A stretch of DNA of 64,000 nucleotides from CAVVNN01 sp963838035 (GCA_963838035.1 CAWIPM010000004.1:1-64000), one strand, 5' to 3'; counted from the stretch's first letter, positions 52,845 to 61,794 are shown. Numbers and translations are program-made. The notes: generated from the letters alone by a model not told the origin.

Positions 52845-54537
52845 GAGGCTGTCGCGCAAAGGCATCGTCTCAGCGAAACAGGGGGTGCCCCCATCCGCAT
52901 CCCTGGCGGCTGTGGACATTTCACCCCCGTGTGGCCCGGTCTAGGGCACCGCGGCGGCTAATCGGTGGCGGTGGAGCTTGGCGAGGTTGTGCGTCGCCAT
53001 CAGTAATCGCCACTCGGTACGCACCTTGATCCTGCCTCGTCGGTGGAAGCGGTTGACGGCGCAGTTGTGCTTGGTATGGCCGAAGAGCGGCTCGACGGTC
53101 TGCTTGCGTTTTCGGTAGCGGCTCTGGCCGTGCTCGGTGCTGAGCACCGATCGCATCCACGAGTATCGCCCGCCGGTCCAGGTGGACCTCGGGGTGCCGC
53201 GACTGCCCTTGTCCGGTGCCACCAGCACCGGGATGTGCTTGTTGGCGACGACCTCGTCGATGTGCTGCTCATTCCAGTAGCCGGCGTCGGCGACGACCGT
53301 CTCGGGCCGCCCGGCGACACCCGCCCGCTCGAGCTCCTCCAGGGTCGCCGTGACCATCGGATCGAGCTGGGAGAAGTCGGTGGAGGTGTTGGTGATCTCG
53401 GCGGCGAGAACGATCTGGTCCTCGGAGACCGCCGCCTGGGCGTTGTAGCCCTGGACGTAGCCGAAGCCGATCGGGATCGGCTTCGAGTCGGGGTCGGTCG
53501 CGTTCACCTTTCCGGGCGGCAGCTCGGGCGCGACGTAGGGGTTGGTCCGGCCGCCGGGCCGCCGCCCGAGCCGGTCGCGGTAGTTCTCGCGAAAGCGCTC
53601 GTAGGTCTCGTTGGCGCGGCGCTCGACCTCGAGGTCGAGCGCAAGCCGCTCGGCGGCCAAGGCAAGGCGCTCCGAGCGCGAGCGGACGATCGCATCGGGG
53701 TGCTGCCATCGGTGGGTCTCTGCCTGGCGCTTTGCCTCGCGCACCCACCCCTCGCGTCCCTGAGTGCGGGCGACGATTCGCTCCGCCTCGAACTCAAGCG
53801 ACACCTCCTCGGTGTCCACCTCGGGCTCCTCGGCAAGCTGGGCTTCCTTGTCTGCCCTACGCTCCTCGCGGGCGTGGCGGAGGAACTCGCGCCCTGCCGT
53901 CCGCTGTGCGCAACTGCTCGGGAAGCTCATCTCCGCGGGCCTCGCCGTAGAGCTCGTCCTCGGCCTCGTCGCTCGCCCTCGCCTCGGCGAGGATCTCGCG
54001 CGCGATCTCGGCGAACTCGACGTTTGCCTCCGGACTGGCGTTGCCGGCGATCCGGGTGCCGTCGATCGCCACCACGCCCGGCCCCACCAGTCCCGCCCGG
54101 GCGCAGAGGGAGAGGACCTCGCCGAAGAGGCCTGAGAGCGCTTCCTCGTGTCGGCAGAGGAAGCGGGCGATCGTCGCGTGGTCGGGGACGAGGTTGCCGG
54201 TGATCACGCGGTAGGCGACGTCCTGGCGACAGTGGCGCTCGATCGTTCTCGAGGAGCGCTGGCAGGTCGCGTAGGCGTAAAGGAGCAGGGCGACCATCGT
54301 TCGCGGCTCATAGGCGGCGTGGCCGTGGCCGTCGGCGCGGTAGGCGTCGTAGAAGGCAGACAGGTCCATGTCCTTTACGGCGTCGATCACGAACCACGCC
54401 AGGTGGTCTTCGGGGAGCCAGTCGCGGATGTCGGGTGCGAGCAGGAACCCCTGCTCACGAGGGCTTTCGATGAAGTTATGTGCCATGCCCGAATGCTCTT
54501 CGACAGGGCGGACGGAGCGGGTTTGCGCGACAGCCTC
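52845..54537 (-). mobile_element. IS1182-like insertion sequence with ends and target duplication
   Basis: The element is 1,693 bp. Perfect 16-bp terminal inverted repeats: GAGGCTGTCGCGCAAA at 52845-52860 and its complement at 54522-54537. The 4-bp sequence CGTC directly flanks both ends (52841-52844 and 54538-54541), consistent with a target-site duplication. Inside is one leftward transposase gene. With intact ends and duplication the insertion looks recent, although the transposase is frameshifted as read. Confidence 0.85.
52941..54486 (-). pseudogene. IS1182-family DDE transposase, one frameshift
   Basis: The ATG at 54486 begins AHNFIESPREQGFLLAPDIR followed by the N-terminal IS1182 domain (DWLPEDHLAWFVIDAVKDMD). 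Catalytic residues: first Asp in VVAIDGTRIAGNAS, second Asp in VVADAGYWNEQHID, Glu in RKRKQTVEPLFGHTKHN. The frame breaks near 53900 after ELPEQLRTADGR and resumes as REFLRHAREERRADKEAQ to the stop at 52941. The total is one base above a multiple of three. If the shift is real the element needs a helper transposase. The two frames overlap around 53860-53930, so a programmed shift cannot be excluded, but no classical slippery heptamer was identified. Confidence 0.85.
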
Positions 54538-54599
54538 CGTCCGTTGCGAGAGTGAGCTGCGCCGCTCCGAGACGCTCACGTCTTTAGGCGATCCGCCTC

Positions 54600-54990
54600 C
54601 TCAAGAGCTCCAATCAAGAACGGCACGATCAGGGGAGCGAAGCTCGCCGACGGCGCCGTGACGAGCTCCAAGGTCGCAGAACACTCGCTTGAGGCCAGCG
54701 ACTTCGCCTCGGGCGTCATACCCGCTCCGAGCGCCCCCGCGACGCCGCCGGGCGGCACCCTGCCCAGGGGCACGACCCTGCGGGGCGCAACCGGAGGGAC
54801 CAGCGCCTGCAACGTCAGCGCTTGCTCCTTTGCGACTGGCGACAGCACTTCCTTCGGGGGCTACCAGCTGCCTTCTCGCCCAGCGGCCCACGTGATCGGC
54901 GTCGGTGAACCCGGCAACAGCGAGTGCCCCGGGTCGGTTGGCGAGCGAGCCGTGGATCCAGGACGCCAACATCGCAGGCCGCCAATTCGG
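54600..54990 (+). pseudogene. 5'-truncated remnant of a second repeat-type surface protein
   Basis: In one frame the sequence reads PIKNGTIRGAKLADGAVTSS, then KVAEHSLEASDFASGVIPAP, a Pro/Gly-rich stretch, and CNVSACSFATGDSTSFGGYQ...SRPAAHVIGVGEPGNSECPG. This is the repeat stalk plus the start of the globular domain seen in related surface proteins. No start codon or signal peptide remains, and the domain loses similarity after about 54940, where the frame merges by chance into the metalloprotease. It begins just outside the IS right end, so the IS may have taken part in truncating it; removing the IS does not restore an open N-terminus. Confidence 0.6.
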
Positions 54991-55023
54991 CCATTCGGAC
55001 TGGAAACTGCGAAGCCCGCTTGT

Positions 55024-55029
55024 TACGGT
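55024..55029 (+). promoter_or_regulatory. -10 element TACGGT of the metalloprotease gene
   Basis: TACGGT, six bases, then ATG at 55036: the same spacing as at 50167-50179. This predicts a leaderless mRNA and supports 55036 over the longer open frame starting at 54658. There is no clear -35 at 17 bp (TGGAAA is the best). Confidence 0.5.
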
Positions 55030-55035
55030 CCGTCG

Positions 55036-56961
55036 ATGGGGAAGGTGCGAGCGGTCGGCGTTCTGGTCGCCGTAGGCGTGCTCGTGCTCGCGGCTTCGGC
55101 CTCCGCGGGGCAGCACACCGTCTACAGAGGCCAGTACCTCTGCAACGACCGTGGCGTCGTCGCGCCGCTGGGCGGCATGAACGTCGAGCTCTGGAAGCGC
55201 GGCTGGGACTGGCTGCCGGTCGAGATATCCGGCTCGCAGGTCGCCCACGGCTACACCGCGCCCGACGGCTCGTTCAACCTTGTCTCGCCGACCGACGACG
55301 ACAACTACTTCGTTCGGATGGCGCTGCGCGACGCCCGACACGTCCACCTCAAGGACTTCTGGGGCATCAACGACTGGTCGGTCGACACCGCCCAGACCCA
55401 CAACGACCAGCCCGTCCGCAACTACGGCGGCATCGAGTTCGAAAACCCGGGCCACTCGCCCAAGTGCGCGATCTGGGCCGGCGTCCACGCCGCCAACGAC
55501 GCCTTCCTGCACGAAGTGGGCACCGAACTGCCCTCGCACGGGGTGGAGATCGACGCCGACGCGGTCACCGCCGGGGTCCCCTTCTCCCCCTTCACCTCGA
55601 TCTGGTGGCCCGGCGGCTTCCCGGTCGGGTACCGCGGGGGCGGCGACAACTCGATCACCTGGCATGAGTTCGGGCACGTGCTGCGGGCCGGGTTCGACGG
55701 TGACCTCGGGCACTTCCTGGGCGACGTCGTCACCCACAACTATCTGCAGACTCACGAAGTCTGCAACCACACCGGCCTGGGCTTCGCCTTCAACGAGGGC
55801 TGGGCCGAGTACTGGGCGCAGGACTTCGCGCCGGCGCCCGACTGCGGCAGGCCGGGCGACATGGAAACCGAGGGCAATGTCGCTGCCGCGCTCACGAACC
55901 TCGCAAACAACTGCGCAGACGGGCAGCGCAAAGTGATGGTCGAAGTGCTGCGCAACAACCCGGGCACGATCCATTCGTTCGCCGAGTTCAAAGCGGCGAT
56001 GGGATGTCCGATCCCGCCCGCATCCCTCGTCCCTCCGCCGATATCGGTGCCGGCGCCCGCATCAACGCCGCCGATCTCCGCCATAGCGCGCGCTCACCTG
56101 GCGCATATCGAAGTGACGACGCTCGGCAAGCGCATCGGCAAACTGACCTCCACCCTGCATGGCGACCTGCGGCGCGCCTCGAAACCGCCTCCCTGCGTCC
56201 GGCGCCCCTGCCTGGCGCTGCTCAAAGCTCTGACCCGGCCCGCCGGCGTGAAGCTGGAAATCAATCTCGCCGGGCTCCAGCTGCAGTCTGCCCGCGCCTT
56301 CGACTCCAAACGCGACCAGAGCCGCCTCCTCAACATGAAGCTCGGAAGCCTCATCAAATGGAAGACGAAGCGCGAAGCCCGCGAGAGGCACAAAGTGATC
56401 CTTGACGCGCTCGGCGCCTCTCAGGGCGTGCTGGCCGCCGCCCGGCCCGTGTTCCACCTTGATCACTCGAAACTTGTCACCGAATTCCGCAGGGACATCA
56501 GCAAGGTCGTGGCCCGCTTCCGCCGGGCGTCGCGGCATGGAGGGAGCAAACTTCCGCCCTCGCTGGCGCTCTCACCGGCATCGTTCGAAGTGCTTCGCCG
56601 GGTGCCCGTGCTGCCGTCACCAACCCCGGTCCCGTCCCCGAGTCCTGCGCCCACCGGAGGCCAGGTCGCCTCCACCCTGACGCTCGACACCTGCCCGGTC
56701 AACACTGCCAGCCCCAACCCGATCGAGGTCGGTGGCACGCTGACCCCCGCGCAGGCCGGGTCCAAAATCAAGGTCACCTTCTCCTACCCCGGGATTCCGG
56801 TATCGGCGTTCGAAACCACGACCGACTCGAGTGGCAAATGGACGGCGGGCCATACTCCCGACCCCATCCAATCCGGAACCTGGACCGTCACCGCTTCCTT
56901 CGCCGGCGACGCGACTCGCCTGCCCTCCTCGTCGCAGACCTGCAAGACGACCTACGGCTGA
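55036..56961 (+). CDS. Secreted HEFGH metalloprotease-like protein with a C-terminal Ig-like domain
   Basis: A 641-residue exported protein. Signal peptide: VGVLVAVGVLVLAASASAG. Residues 27-95 look like a small beta-sandwich (transthyretin/carboxypeptidase-regulatory-like, GYTAPDGSFNLV). The zinc motif is H210-E-F-G-H214 in TWHEFGHVLRAG. About 40 residues later comes NEGWAEYWAQ with E254, the arrangement of gluzincin peptidases, where the third zinc ligand is the Glu of NEG. Residues 340-540 are helical and basic. The end (from about 545, STLTLDTCPVNTASPNP) is an Ig-like domain resembling Big/bacterial sugar-binding folds. The combination matches no peptidase family that I know by name. The start is supported by the signal peptide and a leaderless promoter. 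It lies in a cluster of secreted proteins. Confidence 0.75.
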   Translation: MGKVRAVGVLVAVGVLVLAASASAGQHTVYRGQYLCNDRGVVAPLGGMNVELWKRGWDWLPVEISGSQVAHGYTAPDGSFNLVSPTDDDNYFVRMALRDARHVHLKDFWGINDWSVDTAQTHNDQPVRNYGGIEFENPGHSPKCAIWAGVHAANDAFLHEVGTELPSHGVEIDADAVTAGVPFSPFTSIWWPGGFPVGYRGGGDNSITWHEFGHVLRAGFDGDLGHFLGDVVTHNYLQTHEVCNHTGLGFAFNEGWAEYWAQDFAPAPDCGRPGDMETEGNVAAALTNLANNCADGQRKVMVEVLRNNPGTIHSFAEFKAAMGCPIPPASLVPPPISVPAPASTPPISAIARAHLAHIEVTTLGKRIGKLTSTLHGDLRRASKPPPCVRRPCLALLKALTRPAGVKLEINLAGLQLQSARAFDSKRDQSRLLNMKLGSLIKWKTKREARERHKVILDALGASQGVLAAARPVFHLDHSKLVTEFRRDISKVVARFRRASRHGGSKLPPSLALSPASFEVLRRVPVLPSPTPVPSPSPAPTGGQVASTLTLDTCPVNTASPNPIEVGGTLTPAQAGSKIKVTFSYPGIPVSAFETTTDSSGKWTAGHTPDPIQSGTWTVTASFAGDATRLPSSSQTCKTTYG

Positions 56962-57279
56962 GCCCGCTCCGCCGGGCCGCTGATGCGGGAAGGGTCCCGG
57001 GCTCGCCAGCCTTCGACGCGCTCGCAAACAACGCGGATGTCTACCCAGCCTCGCGTGGCTTCGTTACGGTCCTCCAGCACGCTTCGCCGGCGGCAATGCG
57101 GGTCGATCTGAAACCGCCATGCCGCTCAATTGAGCAGATTGCCGCACTTCGAGATCGCCTCGTGCTCCCGCCTGCGCGCTCGCTTCATCGCTGCCTTTCG
57201 GCCTCCCCGATGCCTGTGCCTCACGGCGCGACGAGCTTGACGGAACGTCGCGCGAGCCCTTTGCAGGCATGATCTGTAC
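56962..57279. other. Spacer of about 320 bp between convergent secreted-protein genes
   Basis: No domain-bearing gene. A TACGGT hexamer occurs at 57065-57070, followed 23 bp later by an ATG opening a 59-residue frame (57094-57272). That frame has no recognisable motif and Cys/Pro/Arg-heavy content typical of chance frames. I see no terminator hairpin with a T tract. Confidence 0.4.
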
Positions 57280-58647
57280 TTAGGGCGATCGGCATGCGAG
57301 CAGCCGGATCCGCCGCCCGGGGCACGCCGCGTCGAGCGTCGTGAACTTCGTGTCGCTTCCCGTGGTGCTCCCTACGCCATTTGTGGCGATGACCCTGAAG
57401 TCATAGGTTGCATTGGGCTGCAGTTCGACTTCGCTGCTGGGCACTTTGAGATTGACCGGTTGGGCTTCGGCGCTGGCGGGAAGGGCGCCGTCTGGAACCG
57501 TCCCCAGCGAAAGGTAATGACAGGGCGCATTCGGGGATTCCACCGGCGCGCAGTTCGGTGCGTTGGCAATCTCAAACTGGTAGGTCATAGCTGAGCCCGA
57601 AGGATTGACGATCGCCACCAGGGTCGCTTCACTGCTGGTGACGTCTACGGCGAACTCCTCTTCAATCTTGGGCCGGCTCGATTCATATGTGAACTCGTCT
57701 TTCGGGGTGATTGGGCTCGTGCCGCCTACGGTCTTGACCGTGATGTCCTCGACTCCGGCCCCTGGAGGAGCAATTGCGACGATTTTTCGATCCGACTCAA
57801 CTTCGAACTGCGCGAATTCGCAACAACGCAGGAAGGTCGAGCCGAAGTAGACAGCTCCTACGAATGGCTCGCAACTATAACACTTGTAGAGTGCCGAGCT
57901 GAAGCCAGTGCCTCTAATCGTCACGAAAGTGCCTCCGCTCGCCGGGCCACGAGAATCAAAGACTCCTGTGACAGTTGGGCCGTAGATGAACCTGTTTGCT
58001 TCATAACTGGTGCGGCTTGGTCCTTGCGGTGTCATGACGGTCACGTAGACGACGGTTTCATCTCCGGAGACAGGTGGGGAGACCGCTGTAACAGATCCGT
58101 CCGCATTCACCGAGAAGCTCGCAGCGGCCCTCGGCCCGAAGCTCACGCCAGTGGCTTCTTCAAGGCCAAAGCCACTTAGCGTCACCGAGGTACCGCCGGC
58201 AGCCGGTCCGTTTCTCGGTGTCATTTCACTGACAATCGGCCCGTAACCGAATCTATCGTTGCGGGTTGTGGCGCTGTCGCCGCCAGGGCCCACGACGATC
58301 AGATCCTGGACTCCATATCCCGGGGGGGAAACTGTCGTGATCGAGGTATCGGAGTTGACGGTGAAGCTGGCGGCTTCTTGTCTTTCGTGTTCGCCCCAGA
58401 AGATCACCGCCGTCGCACCTGTGAAGTTGCTGCCGGTGATCTGAATCGTGGTTCCGCCCGCTGGAGGACCGTCGTTCGGCGAGATGCCCGTCACTTCGGG
58501 AGGCGGCGATGAAGCCTCAACGGCAGGGGGTCCAGGGCCGGCGAGCGCCACGACGATCAAGCTCAGAAGCAGCGAGCAACGAGCAACAGGTCGCCGCATG
58601 GGTTTGAGGGACCGGAACCGCTGTGTGAATCCGCTCAACTTGCTCAC
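57280..58647 (-). CDS. Secreted IPT/TIG-domain protein
   Basis: A 455-residue exported protein. The GTG at 58647 has an excellent GGGAGGGAG ribosome binding site and leads into a signal sequence (CSLLLSLIVVALAG). Three Ig-like IPT/TIG domains follow, each with the signature G(P)PAGGTxVxIxGxxF: VTGISPNDGPPAGGTTIQI, EMTPRNGPAAGGTSVTLSG and VFDSRGPASGGTFVTIRG. A fibronectin-like end (PNATYDFRVIATNGVGSTTG) closes the protein. The third TIG domain has a Cys cluster (YKCYSCEP...LRCCEF). IPT/TIG proteins bind carbohydrate or proteins at the surface. The third-position GC is visibly lower than in the core genes, which could mean horizontal transfer. Confidence 0.82.
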   Translation of the reverse strand: MSKLSGFTQRFRSLKPMRRPVARCSLLLSLIVVALAGPGPPAVEASSPPPEVTGISPNDGPPAGGTTIQITGSNFTGATAVIFWGEHERQEAASFTVNSDTSITTVSPPGYGVQDLIVVGPGGDSATTRNDRFGYGPIVSEMTPRNGPAAGGTSVTLSGFGLEEATGVSFGPRAAASFSVNADGSVTAVSPPVSGDETVVYVTVMTPQGPSRTSYEANRFIYGPTVTGVFDSRGPASGGTFVTIRGTGFSSALYKCYSCEPFVGAVYFGSTFLRCCEFAQFEVESDRKIVAIAPPGAGVEDITVKTVGGTSPITPKDEFTYESSRPKIEEEFAVDVTSSEATLVAIVNPSGSAMTYQFEIANAPNCAPVESPNAPCHYLSLGTVPDGALPASAEAQPVNLKVPSSEVELQPNATYDFRVIATNGVGSTTGSDTKFTTLDAACPGRRIRLLACRSP

Positions 58648-58866
58648 GGCTCCCTCCCCGGCATTCCTCAGGCGATGAGAGGTCATTCTAGCCGCGCGGA
58701 GCTAGTTTGCCGAGAGTTGCTGACTGCTTCAGTGGGAGCTACCGTCGAAAAGGTGTGCCACCCACTTGGTGGATCGCCCTGAGGAAAGTGTTCGGTCGAG
58801 ACCGGCTTGTAACGCGGCCTCTGTGCCTGCACCGCAGCTATTCCTCCTTTGCGACGGGAGACCTTC

Positions 58867-59349
58867 CTATCGAGGATCGAGGACCACGATCGGGATCCTC
58901 CGGCCCTTCGCATTGCGCTGGTAGAACTCGGAGCCGGGATACATCGCCACGAACCTGGACCAGAGGCGATCGCGCTCTTCATCGGTGGCGACACGAGCTC
59001 GGACCTCACGAACCACCGAGCCAGTCTGAATCTTGGTCTCCGGATTTGCCTTGAGGTTGTGAAACCATGCGGGATGGGTCGGCTGGCCGGCCTTCGAGGC
59101 CATCACGACGATGGCGTCGCCGTCTTCGAGGTACATCACCGGAGACGTTCTCTTCGCGCCACTCCGGGCGCCCGTGTGGTCGAGGAGGCATATCCGGGCC
59201 TCGGGCCAGCCGGGAATATTGCCGCCGATCTTGCCGCCGGAGCGGCGGTAGAGGGCCACATGGAGCTTGGTTGAGCGTCGCCCGAGATAAATACCGCGCT
59301 TGTTGGCGAACTGCGAGCTTGAGGCGGTTAGCTGTCCGAGTGAGGCCAT
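58867..59349 (-). CDS. Deazaflavin (F420)-dependent nitroreductase-family protein
   Basis: A 160-residue split-beta-barrel protein of the DDN/nitroreductase type. Core: RICLLDHTGARSGAKRTSPV, then DGDAIVVMASKAGQPTHPAW and FHNLKANPETKIQ. These are the F420-binding sequences of the Mycobacterium Ddn family. Members use reduced F420 to reduce quinones or nitro compounds and protect against oxidative stress. F420 is common in actinobacteria. It stands alone; the start at 59349 begins MASLGQLTASSSQFANKRGI. No regulator is adjacent. Confidence 0.87.
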   Translation of the reverse strand: MASLGQLTASSSQFANKRGIYLGRRSTKLHVALYRRSGGKIGGNIPGWPEARICLLDHTGARSGAKRTSPVMYLEDGDAIVVMASKAGQPTHPAWFHNLKANPETKIQTGSVVREVRARVATDEERDRLWSRFVAMYPGSEFYQRNAKGRRIPIVVLDPR

Positions 59350-59554
59350 GGCGCTCCTTCAGTCCCCCGCGACGCGATGACCGACTGCCGCGATCTGGCC
59401 GGCATCTTATGGCCCGCCCAAAGGGGAGCATTCCCGAGCACTCGCCTGGGCTGGCGGCGTCTCCAGCTCACCCGACATTCCTGGCGAGGCCGACTGTTCC
59501 GGGTGTAGGGTCTGCCCAAGTGATGAGTCCGCACCCGGAATAGGGAGCTAGCTC

Positions 59555-61234
59555 GTGAACCCGAGGATCTGCCGTTGGATAGGCCCGCTGGCGCTCGCGG
59601 CGGCGCTCGTCGCCCTCCCGGCCGAGGCGCCCGCGAGCGAGGTCTTCGTCTCGAACAGCACCGCCAACTCGATCTCGTTGTTCTCCGTGAACGGGGCTGG
59701 CTCGCTGGCGCCGATCAGCTGCGGGGCGAGCTGCGACACGGGAACGAGCCCCGAGGGGCTTGCGGTGAGCCCGAACGGTCAGTTTCTCTACGTCGCAAAC
59801 GAGATCGGGGAAACGGTCTCGCCGTTCGCGATCAGCGCCGACGGTACCCTCACCCCGATCACCTGCCCGGGGTCGAACTGCAGCGCGGGGTCGGGGCCCT
59901 TCGGGCTTGCGGTGAGCCCGAACGGTCAGTTTCTCTACGTCACAAACGAGAGCGGGGGCACGGTCTCGCCGTTTGCGATCAGCGCCGACGGCTCCCTTAC
60001 CCCGATCGCCTGCACGCCGCCGAATTGCAACGCGGGAACGCAACCCGCCGGCGTCGCGGTGAGCCCGAACGGGCAGTTCCTCTACGTCACCAACTCTGGG
60101 ACGAAGGTCTCGCCGTTCGCAATCAACGCCGACGGCTCCCTCACCCCGATTGCCTGCATGCCGCCTGGCTGTCAGGCGCCAACGGCCCCAATAGCGGTGG
60201 CGGTGAGCCCGAACGGGCAGTTCCTCTACAGCGCAAACTTCTTCTTCTCGCAGACGGTCTCAGCGTTTGGGATCAACGGGGACGGTTCGCTCGCCCCGAT
60301 CACCTGTGCGCCGCCGAGCTGCAACACGGGGACGGACCCCAGGGGGGTTGCGGTGAGCCCGAACGGGCGCTTCCTCTACACCGCGAACAACACCTCGAAC
60401 ACAGTCTCGCCGTTCGCGATCGCCGCCGACGGCTCGCTCACCCCGATCACCTGCCCGGGATCGAGCTGCAAGACGGGGATTGCTCCGGTCGGAGTGGCGG
60501 TGAGCCCGGGCGGGCGGTTCCTCTACGTCTCCAACGATACGAGCACGGTCTCGCCGTTTGCGATCAACGCCGACGGCTCGCTCACCCCGATCCCATGCGC
60601 GGGGACGAGCTGCGACACGGGAAATGGTCCGTTCTTTCAATCCCTCGCGATCAGCCCCGACCAGGCCCCGGGCGCCGCCTTCACCGCGACGGCGGGATTC
60701 GCCGGTAAGCGAACGAGCATCGACGGCTCCGGCTCGAGCGCATCACCCGGCCAGACCGTCGCCCGCTATGACTGGGACTTCGGGGACGGGTCGAGCGCCC
60801 CGAATGCGGGCGCGACCCCCACCCACGCCTACGCGGCGGCCGGCACCTATACGGTGAGCCTGACCGTCACCGACGACGCCGGCTGCTCAACCGCCCAGAT
60901 CTTCACCGGTCAGACGATGAGCTGCAACGGCGGTCCGAGCGCGCATATCAGCCACCAGGTGACGATCGCGGCTGCTCCGCCAAACACGAGGATCCTGAAG
61001 GCCAAGATCAACTCGAAGGTGGGGAGGGCGACCTTCAGGTTCAAGGCGATCGGGACAGCGAGCGGCTTCCAGTGCGCCCTCGTGAAGAAGCACCACAAGC
61101 CGAGGTTCAAGAAGTGCAAGTCACCGAAGACCTATACGCACCTAAAGCCGGGTCGCTACACGTTTGAGGTGAGGGCGCTCAACGCCGGCGGCGAGGATCA
61201 CAGCCCGGCGAAGAAGAGGTTCAGGATCGAGTAG
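59555..61234 (+). CDS. Secreted seven-bladed beta-propeller plus PKD-domain protein
   Basis: A 559-residue exported protein. GTG start after TAGGGAG; signal sequence LALAAALVALPAEAPAS. Seven repeats of about 48-50 residues follow with the consensus AVSPNGQFLYVxN...VSPFAIxADGSLTPIxC, typical of YVTN/lactonase-type propellers, each with a Cys pair near the blade end. A PKD domain follows (ARYDWDFGDGSSAPNAGATP...GTYTVSLTVTDDAG). A basic C-terminal domain comes last (GFQCALVKKHHKPRFKKCKS...YTFEVRALNAGGEDHSPA). Propellers of this kind bind ligands or partners; lactonase activity is not shown. A 9-bp inverted repeat TTCCGGGTG/CACCCGGAA (59497-59505 with 59532-59540) lies between a TAGGGT element and the start and may regulate it. 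Confidence 0.82.
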   Translation: MNPRICRWIGPLALAAALVALPAEAPASEVFVSNSTANSISLFSVNGAGSLAPISCGASCDTGTSPEGLAVSPNGQFLYVANEIGETVSPFAISADGTLTPITCPGSNCSAGSGPFGLAVSPNGQFLYVTNESGGTVSPFAISADGSLTPIACTPPNCNAGTQPAGVAVSPNGQFLYVTNSGTKVSPFAINADGSLTPIACMPPGCQAPTAPIAVAVSPNGQFLYSANFFFSQTVSAFGINGDGSLAPITCAPPSCNTGTDPRGVAVSPNGRFLYTANNTSNTVSPFAIAADGSLTPITCPGSSCKTGIAPVGVAVSPGGRFLYVSNDTSTVSPFAINADGSLTPIPCAGTSCDTGNGPFFQSLAISPDQAPGAAFTATAGFAGKRTSIDGSGSSASPGQTVARYDWDFGDGSSAPNAGATPTHAYAAAGTYTVSLTVTDDAGCSTAQIFTGQTMSCNGGPSAHISHQVTIAAAPPNTRILKAKINSKVGRATFRFKAIGTASGFQCALVKKHHKPRFKKCKSPKTYTHLKPGRYTFEVRALNAGGEDHSPAKKRFRIE

Positions 61235-61256
61235 GCGGGCACCTCGCCGCTATCGC

Positions 61257-61748
61257 TCAGCTCACTGCTTTCTTCACGAGTGCGGTAATCCTCGCCTCTT
61301 CAGCGGGGGTCAGCTCTGTCAGAGCGAAGGCGGTCGGCCACATGTCGCCTTTGTCGAGATTCGCCCTGTCGCTGAAGCCCAGCGTCGCATACCTCGATTT
61401 GAACTTCTGCGCGCTCTGGAAATAGCAGAGGACCTTCCCGTCCTTGGCGTACGCCGGCATCCCGTACCAGGTTCTCGGCGAAAGGTCTGGCGCGCTGGCT
61501 TTGATGATGGCGTGGAGTCGCTCGGCCATGGCGCGATCCGGTTCCCGCATCTCCGCGATCTTTGCGAGCACGTCGCTTTCCCCGTCCGCCTTGCCCGTGC
61601 CCGCCCGCCGCCGTGCGGCCGCCTTCAACTCCCGGGCGCGCTCCCTCATCGCAGCGCGCTCCTCATCGGTGAACGCCTCGGCCGCCTTGCCGGTCGTCCC
61701 CTTGGCGGGCTTCTGCTTGCCCTTCTTTACAGTTTTCCTCTCAGCCAT
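61257..61748 (-). CDS. DUF1801/YdhG-like protein
   Basis: A 163-residue protein. The first 50 residues are Lys/Ala-rich and probably disordered. The C-terminal part has RTWYGMPAYAKDGKVLCYFQ and SRYATLGFSDRANLDKGDMW, the YdhG/DUF1801 fold. Its Bacillus relative was proposed as an iron chaperone; others are linked to stress. It is the last gene of a leftward three-gene group with a VOC protein and an AraC regulator, 46 bp after the VOC gene. Confidence 0.8.
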   Translation of the reverse strand: MAERKTVKKGKQKPAKGTTGKAAEAFTDEERAAMRERARELKAAARRRAGTGKADGESDVLAKIAEMREPDRAMAERLHAIIKASAPDLSPRTWYGMPAYAKDGKVLCYFQSAQKFKSRYATLGFSDRANLDKGDMWPTAFALTELTPAEEARITALVKKAVS

Positions 61749-61794
61749 CGCAATGCACCTCCGTGGCCATTCTCATCGTGTCTCGCCGGACCGC

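Noticed and set aside
54658..55035. Metalloprotease start at 54658 (767-residue version)
   Set aside because: The upstream part is a remnant of a repeat surface protein in the same frame by chance; a signal peptide and promoter mark 55036 as the start.
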